DNA of 5,243 nucleotides from CAYMST01 sp964393115. GTDB taxonomy: Bacteria > Bacteroidota > Bacteroidia > Cytophagales > Cyclobacteriaceae. The stretch spans positions 1-5,243 of the forward strand of contig CAYMST010000320.1 in assembly GCA_964393115.1 (NCBI GenBank). The letters run 5' to 3'. The translations under genes were made by a program, and so were the position numbers. Shown in pieces: positions 1-4,394 of this stretch (the first letter of the stretch is position 1; every line of letters begins with the position of its first letter). Below the pieces are notes generated by a model. It made no database searches. It had not been told where the DNA came from and was given only the letters and a program-made list of their open reading frames with translations.

Positions 1-2
1 TG

Positions 3-239
3 AATAGACTAATTTGGTACAGTCCTAATTACCATCTTTCGGGAAACAAGTGGATCACATACAAGATGGTTACAGGTAGTGTAACAACATCTCCTTTTCT
101 GATAATTACTTGCAAACCAACTTATGGTATACGGTTATTAATGTACGTTTACCGAAAAACGTCAACAGCAAATGTTAAAAAAAATCAGTCGGTCGAAATA
201 GAGAAATTAATTATTGAAAAAAGAATCTACGAACTCTAG
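3..239 (+). CDS. Possible 3' end of an unrecognised convergent gene (partial, doubtful)
   Basis: This plus-strand frame is open from the left edge to a TAG at 237-239, giving 78 codons without an in-frame start that must be used. The other two plus frames and all minus frames close repeatedly over positions 1-206. I do not recognise the product: the tail is rich in Tyr, Lys, Ile and Thr, begins N-R-L-I-W-Y and ends I-Y-E-L, with no signal, membrane helix or motif visible. If real, it would be the C-terminus of a gene convergent with ftsY, overlapping the last 33 bp of ftsY. An open run of this length can arise by chance in AT-rich DNA, and a 33-bp convergent overlap is unusual. Otherwise positions 1-206 hold only a hairpin and no gene. 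Confidence 0.22.
   Translation, partial: NRLIWYSPNYHLSGNKWITYKMVTGSVTTSPFLIITCKPTYGIRLLMYVYRKTSTANVKKNQSVEIEKLIIEKRIYEL
64..92. other. Imperfect inverted repeat (hairpin) downstream of ftsY
   Basis: Arms AGATG-GTTACA (64-74) and TGTAAC-aa-CATCT (80-92) enclose a 5-nt loop (75-79), giving 11 base pairs with a 2-nt bulge. It lies about 115 nt past the ftsY stop on the minus strand, so it could mark or protect the 3' end of that transcript. Neither side has a proper T-run: four T's follow two bases later on the plus strand, and the minus side reads TGTATG. A working intrinsic terminator is therefore unproven. Confidence 0.3.
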
Positions 240-1160
240 CTTATTAAATACTTGTAGGTCTTCCATCTTCTCCCCTACACCTATATACTTCACAGGGATT
301 TTGAATTGGTCAGAGATACCAATAACCACACCTCCCTTTGCGGTACCATCAAGTTTTGTAATGGCTAAAGAGCTTACCTCTGTGGCTTTTGTAAATTCTT
401 TTGCTTGAATAAATGCGTTTTGTCCAGTAGAGCCATCGAGTACTAATAAGACTTCATGAGGAGCATCAGGAATATGCTTAGACATGACTCTTTTGATCTT
501 GGTTAGTTCGTTCATGAGGTTCGTCTTGGTATGCAATCGTCCAGCGGTATCAATGATAATGATATCCGCATCTTGTTCTACTCCTTGCTTTACGGCATCG
601 AAGGCCACCGATGCAGGATCTGTATTCATACCGTGCGACACAACGGGAACATCTACACGCTCTCCCCAAAGCTTCAGTTGATCTACAGCGGCAGCGCGAA
701 AAGTATCCGCTGCACCAAGCACAACTTTATATCCTTTTTGCTTGAATTGGTTGGAGAGTTTACCAATAGTCGTGGTTTTACCCACACCGTTCACTCCTAC
801 GACCATCAACACATACGGCTTCTTATCTTTTGGCAGCACAAAATCATCAAACACCTCTGTTTCATTTTCGGCCAGCAAATTCGCAATCTCATCCTTGAGC
901 ATGCTGTTGAGCTCCGAAACACCAAAATACTTATCCTTGGCTACGCGTTCTTCTATCCTACCAATTACTTTCAAAGTAGTGTCAATCCCTACGTCAGAGG
1001 TAATTAAAATTTCCTCAAGGTTATCTAAGAACTCATCGTCTATGGAAGACTTTCCGACAACGGCTTTACTTAACTTATTGAAGAAGCTTGATTTTGACTT
1101 CTCTAAACCCTTGTCTAGTGATTCCTTTTTATCCTTCGAAAATATTCCAAGCTGTGCCAT
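207..1160 (-). CDS. ftsY: Signal recognition particle receptor FtsY (SRP GTPase)
   Basis: FtsY is the membrane-associated SRP receptor. It docks the Ffh/4.5S RNA particle carrying a translating ribosome and hands the nascent membrane protein to SecYEG, with paired GTP hydrolysis in the FtsY-Ffh complex. The protein has 317 residues: a short basic N-terminal stretch (1-35) ending in the Phe-pair amphipathic segment SFFNKL, a helical N domain (about 36-105), then the GTPase G domain. Visible GTPase motifs are the P-loop GVNGVGKTT (122-130), DTFRAAAVDQL (152-162), DTAGR (204-208), the guanine-specificity motif TKLDGTAKGG (268-277) and the closing GVGEKMEDLQVF (294-305). The long acidic A domain of E. 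coli FtsY is absent, as is usual in this phylum. I chose ATG 1160 (MAQLGIF) over the upstream ATG at 1238, because the extra 26 residues look non-coding and start against the T-run of a terminator. No clear promoter or Shine-Dalgarno is seen upstream. Confidence 0.97.
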   Translation of the reverse strand: MAQLGIFSKDKKESLDKGLEKSKSSFFNKLSKAVVGKSSIDDEFLDNLEEILITSDVGIDTTLKVIGRIEERVAKDKYFGVSELNSMLKDEIANLLAENETEVFDDFVLPKDKKPYVLMVVGVNGVGKTTTIGKLSNQFKQKGYKVVLGAADTFRAAAVDQLKLWGERVDVPVVSHGMNTDPASVAFDAVKQGVEQDADIIIIDTAGRLHTKTNLMNELTKIKRVMSKHIPDAPHEVLLVLDGSTGQNAFIQAKEFTKATEVSSLAITKLDGTAKGGVVIGISDQFKIPVKYIGVGEKMEDLQVFNKLEFVDSFFNN

Positions 1161-1236
1161 AATGATTAGTGATTTGTATAGAGGTGATAAGGTGTTCTGT
1201 GTTTGCAGGCTTGCACCTTGCGACGGGTACAAACAC

Positions 1237-1260
1237 AAAAAGTCCCTGCAACGAGGGACC
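1237..1260 (-). terminator. Intrinsic terminator/attenuator between the DUF4295 gene and ftsY
   Basis: Arms GTCCCT (1242-1247) and AGGGAC (1254-1259) are perfect complements around a 6-nt loop, and the pair 1260/1241 can add a G-U. Read on the minus strand, the stem is followed at once by five T's (1241-1237) and then GTGTTTG, the classic intrinsic-terminator layout. It lies 37 bp past the DUF4295 stop and about 80 bp before the ftsY start. It should end most transcripts of the ribosomal-protein genes. As I see no convincing promoter in 1161-1236, ftsY may depend on read-through. Confidence 0.7.
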
Positions 1261-1296
1261 TTAATTTCTGTAAGATGACTTTATCTAGAGACTGAC

Positions 1297-1452
1297 TTAC
1301 TTGGAAGCCAATACGTCTTTCACCAAATCTTCGGTGACAATTTCTTCTCTAAAAGTGTAAGCACCTGTCTTTGGTGACTTAACAGCTTTAATCACTTTGG
1401 CGTATTTTACACCACCTTCTTTCTTCAGCGTTGCAACTACCTTCTTAGCCAT
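1297..1452 (-). CDS. DUF4295 family small basic protein (likely large-subunit ribosomal protein of Bacteroidota)
   Basis: This 51-residue gene reads MAKKVVATLKKEGGVKYAKV at its N-terminus, continues through SPKTGAYTFREEIV (26-39) and ends VKDVLASK. That is the DUF4295 pattern: about 50 residues, very basic, beginning MAKK, and found next to rpmG in Bacteroidota. The ATG lies only 2 bp after the rpmG stop, so translation is probably coupled and it belongs to the same transcript. From memory, the cryo-EM structure of the Flavobacterium johnsoniae ribosome revealed a new protein named bL38. I think DUF4295 is that protein, but I am not certain of the assignment. Operon position and charge fit a ribosomal role regardless. 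There is no Cys, so no zinc ribbon. The family call is secure; the function is an inference from context. Confidence 0.9.
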   Translation of the reverse strand: MAKKVVATLKKEGGVKYAKVIKAVKSPKTGAYTFREEIVTEDLVKDVLASK

Positions 1453-1454
1453 GC

Positions 1455-1637
1455 TTATTTAATTTCTTTGTGTACTGTATATTTTTTAAGAATAGGATTA
1501 TATTTTTTCAACTCCATTCTTTCAGGAGTATTTTTTCTATTCTTAGTGGTAATGTATCTAGAAGTACCCGGCTGCCCACTGTTTTTGTGCTCCGTGCACT
1601 CAAGAATTACTTGAACTCTGTTACCCTTCTTAGCCAT
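1455..1637 (-). CDS. rpmG: 50S ribosomal protein L33 (bL33), Cys-poor form
   Basis: bL33 is a small protein of the large ribosomal subunit that lies near the tRNA exit site. The 60-residue product starts MAKKGNRVQVILECTEH and contains SRYITTKNRKNTPERMELKKYNP (26-48) and the C-terminus KKYTVHKEIK, matching the conserved bL33 core across its full length. Only one Cys is present (residue 14), so the two CxxC pairs of the zinc-binding form are missing. This is therefore the zinc-independent C-minus version. It begins 26 bp after the rpmB stop, with a purine-rich AAGAAG just before the ATG, and ends 2 bp before the DUF4295 gene, so the three genes form a tight operon. Confidence 0.97.
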   Translation of the reverse strand: MAKKGNRVQVILECTEHKNSGQPGTSRYITTKNRKNTPERMELKKYNPILKKYTVHKEIK

Positions 1638-1663
1638 CTTCTTATTTTTTTCCGGTTAATTCA

Positions 1664-1903
1664 TTAAACCAAAACGTTGCCGTTTTGCCTTGCTTCTTTT
1701 AATACCGTAGTAATTCCTTTTTTGTTGATTGTTCTTAGCGCAGTGCTAGAAACTTTAAGTGTTATCCACTTATCTTCCTCAGGAATATAAAACCTTTTGG
1801 TATGTAGGTTTGGGTAAAACTTTCTTTTCGTTTTATTGTTCGCATGCGAAACGTTGTTCCCAACCCTCGGCCTCTTACCAGTTATCTGACAAACTCTAGA
1901 CAT
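1664..1903 (-). CDS. rpmB: 50S ribosomal protein L28 (bL28)
   Basis: bL28 is a structural protein of the large ribosomal subunit. The 79-residue product is full length for the family (E. coli, 78). It shows the family landmarks MSRVCQITGKRP (1-12), GNNVSHANNKTKRKFYPNL (15-33), the LHTKRFY segment and the late NKKGITTVL (60-68). The single Cys at position 5 means no four-Cys zinc site. It is the first gene of the operon rpmB-rpmG-DUF4295. A Bacteroidota-type promoter lies just upstream, implying a leader of only about 20 nt. GAAGGA, close to the ATG, is a weak and tightly spaced Shine-Dalgarno-like sequence; ribosomes of this phylum generally do not rely on one. Confidence 0.97.
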   Translation of the reverse strand: MSRVCQITGKRPRVGNNVSHANNKTKRKFYPNLHTKRFYIPEEDKWITLKVSSTALRTINKKGITTVLKEARQNGNVLV

Positions 1904-1930
1904 TTTCCTTCACTTTTGAGAAACGGATTG

Positions 1931-1960
1931 CAAATCTCGTGATTTTATAATTAAAATCAA
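1931..1960 (-). promoter_or_regulatory. Bacteroidota-type promoter of the rpmB operon
   Basis: On the minus strand, a -33 TTG (1960-1958) is followed after exactly 19 bp by GAGATTTG (1938-1931). This matches the phylum consensus TTG-N19-21-TAnnTTTG except for the first T. Transcription would start near 1924-1926, about 20 nt before the rpmB ATG. The highly expressed operon downstream and the correct spacing support the call; no start site has been mapped. Confidence 0.6.
1941..1958. promoter_or_regulatory. 18-bp dyad in the rpmB promoter spacer (possible operator)
   Basis: GATTTTA (1941-1947) and TAAAATC (1952-1958) are perfect inverted repeats around TAAT. The dyad fills the spacer of the predicted promoter and touches the -33 TTG, where a DNA-binding dimer could block or assist polymerase. 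AT-rich spacers form such palindromes by chance fairly often, so operator function is a guess. Confidence 0.3.
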
Positions 1961-2013
1961 CTTATTTCTAAAAAAGATCTGCGAGAAATTATTTCAACAC
2001 TCAGTTTTTAATC

Positions 2014-3174
2014 CTATTCAATTGGCATCCGCTCAAAAGGCAGGTTTCGATCAAATAAATAACGGTATGTAATGTGTGTTTTCCCCACTTCACCACCGAT
2101 TTGCTTTACCACGATGATCATCTTTCTGTTAAAATCACCAATCCAGTTCATTTCTAATACCGGATATCGACGGTAATCCTCTTGTACCATCTTAGCCGTC
2201 GCCATCACCAACGCACCGTCAAGTCCTTTACCTTGATGTGCGGGAACCACTCCAAACACTAAACCGAGCATTTTCTTATTGCTCTTTCTCCATCTATGCC
2301 ATAGAAATTTCAGCTTACCAACAATATCAAGCTTACCATTTACGTATTTGAAGATTTGGTTTACCTCGGGAAGATTAACATAGAAAGCAACGGGTTCATT
2401 TTTATAGTAGGCGTACCAGATTATTTTCTCATCCATTATCGGTTTCATAGTCCTAAAGAGAGAGCGAACTTCTTTCACCGATAACTCGGCAGTTCCTTCT
2501 CGCTTGGCCCAAGCTTGATTATAGATCGTAGCAAAGTCTTGAACATATTTATCCAAATTGTTCTTTTTAACATGCTCGAAGTGGTAGTCAGGATCTTGAT
2601 TGAGGATTTCCGACTTCTTATAAATACGTGGGTGAAAAGGATCAAAGGTATTTCTTATGAAAGTCAGTCCTTTGTAATACAGTTGAAAGCCATAGCTCTC
2701 AAAAAGACTTTGGTAATACGGTGGGTGATAGTTGCACTGATAATTAGGTTCAATATCGAAGCCGTCCACTAGGCAGCCCCACCAACGATCACGCTCGCCA
2801 AAGTTGATTGGGCCGTCCATGGCTTCCATCCCCTTCTCTTTGAGCCACCCTCTACAGGTATCAAACAGAAGATTAGCGGCTTCCTGATCATTGATACACT
2901 CAAAGAACCCCATGCCTCCTGTGGGCTGGTTTTCCTTGAACGCTGTTTTGTTATTGATAAATGCGGCCACCCTACCAATTATCTTTCCATTACGTTCTAA
3001 TAACCAACGGACGCATTCACCATTCTCGAAATATTTGTTTTTTGCAGGGTCAAAAACCGCATCGATATCCTTATCAAGTGGTCTTATCCAGTTTGGATAC
3101 TCCTTATATAGCTTGATGGCAACATTGATAAATTGCTTCTTGTGCTTACCGCTTTTTACTTCAACTATATTCAT
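2014..3174 (-). CDS. GNAT-fold acyltransferase-like protein, function unknown
   Basis: The 386-residue product belongs to a widespread but uncharacterised family of about 370-390 residues, annotated variously as GNAT N-acetyltransferase or hypothetical protein. I recognise it by its order of motifs: YPNWIRPLDKD (26-36), FDPAKNKYFENGE (41-53), the beta-strand pair RNGKIIGRVAAFIN (61-74), GFFECIND (89-96), GPINFGERDRWWGCLVDGF (121-139) and NYHPPYYQSLFESYGF (148-163). A second acetyltransferase-like half follows, with GLVFGVVPAHQGKGLDGAL (304-322). Its QGKGLD resembles the acetyl-CoA pyrophosphate loop (Q/RxxGxG/A). The C-terminus has ITYRYLFDR (368-376). No signal peptide or membrane helix is seen, so it is probably cytoplasmic. 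The substrate is unknown. It ends 110 bp before rpmB on the same strand, but rpmB has its own promoter, so it is probably a separate unit. ATG 3174 is the first start, and the N-terminus aligns with the family from there. Confidence 0.85.
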   Translation of the reverse strand: MNIVEVKSGKHKKQFINVAIKLYKEYPNWIRPLDKDIDAVFDPAKNKYFENGECVRWLLERNGKIIGRVAAFINNKTAFKENQPTGGMGFFECINDQEAANLLFDTCRGWLKEKGMEAMDGPINFGERDRWWGCLVDGFDIEPNYQCNYHPPYYQSLFESYGFQLYYKGLTFIRNTFDPFHPRIYKKSEILNQDPDYHFEHVKKNNLDKYVQDFATIYNQAWAKREGTAELSVKEVRSLFRTMKPIMDEKIIWYAYYKNEPVAFYVNLPEVNQIFKYVNGKLDIVGKLKFLWHRWRKSNKKMLGLVFGVVPAHQGKGLDGALVMATAKMVQEDYRRYPVLEMNWIGDFNRKMIIVVKQIGGEVGKTHITYRYLFDRNLPFERMPIE

Positions 3175-3202
3175 TATCTAGAAAGAAATAACAATTAAAT
3201 CC

Positions 3203-3225
3203 AGCGAGCCAACGAAACGGTCGCT
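3203..3225. other. Inverted repeat in the divergent intergenic region
   Basis: AGCGA-g-CC (3203-3210) can pair with GGTCGCT (3219-3225) around an 8-nt loop, leaving one bulged G. It is noticeably more GC-rich than its surroundings and lies between the divergent GNAT-like and aldo/keto reductase genes. It could be an operator or a leader hairpin for the minus-strand gene, whose start is 29 bp away. No T-run follows on either strand, so it is not a terminator. The rest of 3175-3332 contains no gene. Confidence 0.25.
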
Positions 3226-3261
3226 TACGCCCGCAACATTAGATAGAAAATTCTAAATCAG

Positions 3262-3291
3262 TTGACTTTAAGTTGGATTTCAAAGAATTTG
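3262..3291 (+). promoter_or_regulatory. Possible promoter of the aldo/keto reductase gene
   Basis: TTG at 3262-3264 and TTTG at 3288-3291 have the spacing of a Bacteroidota promoter: 19 bp to the 8-mer AGAATTTG at 3284-3291. The TA of the -7 element is missing, so the match is weak. It would give a leader of about 35 nt before the ATG at 3333. Confidence 0.3.
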
Positions 3292-3332
3292 CGGCTTAAT
3301 CTCAGGTTTATCATAGGCCTAATTATATTGAA

Positions 3333-4373
3333 ATGAAGTATAAGTTATTTGGAAATAGCGGATTAAGAGTATCCGAAATATCACTCGGAACCATGACATT
3401 CGGAACAGAATGGGGCTGGGGTGCTGATGAAGAGACCAGTAAAGAAATATTCGATGCCTACGCAGAAGCCGGTGGCAATTTTATTGATACGGCAAACCGA
3501 TACACTGAAGGAAGTTCAGAAAAAATGGTTGGGGATTTCATTCGTGAAGACCGTGATCATTTTGTTCTAGCTACAAAATACTCTCTTTTTGACCGTCAGA
3601 ATGACTTAAACTTCTCTGGCAACCATCGTAAAAACCTTTTCCGGTCGGTGAACGAAAGTCTAAGAAGGATGGAAACCGAGTATATTGATATCCTATGGTT
3701 ACATGCGTGGGATTTCACAACTCCTGTTCAGGAAGTTATGCGCGCCATGGAGGATTTGATCAGAATGGGAGTCGTGCATTATATCGGCATCTCGGATACC
3801 CCTGCCTGGATTGTTTCACAAGCCAACACACTGGCTGACCTAAAAGGTTGGACCTCTTTTGCAGGATTACAGATAGAATACAACTTAATAGAGCGTTCTG
3901 CCGAGCGCGACCTTATCCCAATGTCCAAGGCATTTAATATGGCCGTTACTCCATGGGCTCCTCTAGCGGGAGGGGCACTAACCGGTAAGTATCTTCAAAA
4001 AAACGATGATGGCCGCATCAAAGAAGAGAGCGATCGCCGAAACGATAGAAGTAACCGTATTGCTCAAAAAGTAGTTGAGGTCGCAAATGATATTGGAGCT
4101 ACTCCAGCACAAGTAGCCCTTAAATGGACCATGCAAAAAGATTTTCTGAGTATCCCTATTGTTGGAGCGAGAAAGACCAAGCAAATTCAAGATAGTTTAA
4201 AGGCGCTGGACATCACTATTCCAGAAAAACACATGGAAGCTTTGAATAAGGTGAGTAAAGTAAGACTTGGGTTTCCTCACGAGTTTCTCAATAGCCCTGG
4301 TGTAAAAAGCGTCTCTTTTGGTGATGCTTATGACCGCTTAGACAATCCTAATGACCTATTGAGAGCTAAGTAA
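3333..4373 (+). CDS. NADP(H)-dependent aldo/keto reductase
   Basis: This is a cytoplasmic TIM-barrel oxidoreductase that would reduce aldehydes or ketones with NADPH, or run in reverse. The 346-residue length is normal for the aryl-alcohol dehydrogenase/IolS-like branch. The N-terminus LFGNSGLRVSEISLGTMTFG (5-24) is typical. All four catalytic residues are visible: Asp52 and Tyr57 in FIDTANRYTEG (50-60), Lys82 in LATKYSLFD (79-87) and His124 in LWLHAWD (121-127). The motif YIGISD (150-155), VTPWAPLAGGALTGKY (205-220) and the cofactor-phosphate segment IPIVGARKTKQI (274-285) complete the family signature. The physiological substrate cannot be read from sequence. It is divergent from the GNAT-like gene. 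The next gene starts 21 bp downstream with no terminator between them, so the two are probably co-transcribed. Confidence 0.95.
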   Translation: MKYKLFGNSGLRVSEISLGTMTFGTEWGWGADEETSKEIFDAYAEAGGNFIDTANRYTEGSSEKMVGDFIREDRDHFVLATKYSLFDRQNDLNFSGNHRKNLFRSVNESLRRMETEYIDILWLHAWDFTTPVQEVMRAMEDLIRMGVVHYIGISDTPAWIVSQANTLADLKGWTSFAGLQIEYNLIERSAERDLIPMSKAFNMAVTPWAPLAGGALTGKYLQKNDDGRIKEESDRRNDRSNRIAQKVVEVANDIGATPAQVALKWTMQKDFLSIPIVGARKTKQIQDSLKALDITIPEKHMEALNKVSKVRLGFPHEFLNSPGVKSVSFGDAYDRLDNPNDLLRAK

Positions 4374-4394
4374 AACATCAACCGGACAACTCAC

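Noticed and set aside
145..162. ACGTTT/AAACGT inverted repeat
   Set aside because: It is only a 6-bp stem with a 6-nt loop and no U-tract, expected by chance in AT-rich DNA.
531..1007. 158-codon plus-strand open frame antisense to ftsY
   Set aside because: It is another shadow of ftsY, overlaps the first shadow in a different frame, and has a low-complexity product with no recognisable domain.
1161..1238. 26-residue N-terminal extension of FtsY from ATG 1238
   Set aside because: The extension begins against the terminator T-run, would lie in a non-coding leader and does not look like an FtsY N-terminus; MAQLGIFSKDKK at 1160 is the natural start.
742..1278. 178-codon plus-strand open frame antisense to ftsY
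   Set aside because: It mirrors the FtsY coding frame; its product is Ser/Leu-rich without motifs, while the minus strand carries all the SRP GTPase motifs.
2769..2978. 69-codon minus-strand frame inside the GNAT-like gene
   Set aside because: It is out of frame with the conserved family motifs that cover the same bases, so there is no frameshift and no separate gene.
2891..3181. 96-codon plus-strand frame antisense to the 5' part of the GNAT-like gene
   Set aside because: Its hydrophobic appearance comes from reading the antisense strand; the sense frame carries conserved motifs.
3183..3213. Possible minus-strand promoter for the GNAT-like gene (TTG, 19 bp, TATTTCTT)
   Set aside because: The -7 element lacks the TTTG core and would put the transcript start almost at the ATG; too weak to list.
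3978..4190. 70-codon minus-strand frame antisense to the aldo/keto reductase
   Set aside because: The sense frame carries the cofactor-binding region; the antisense product has no motif.
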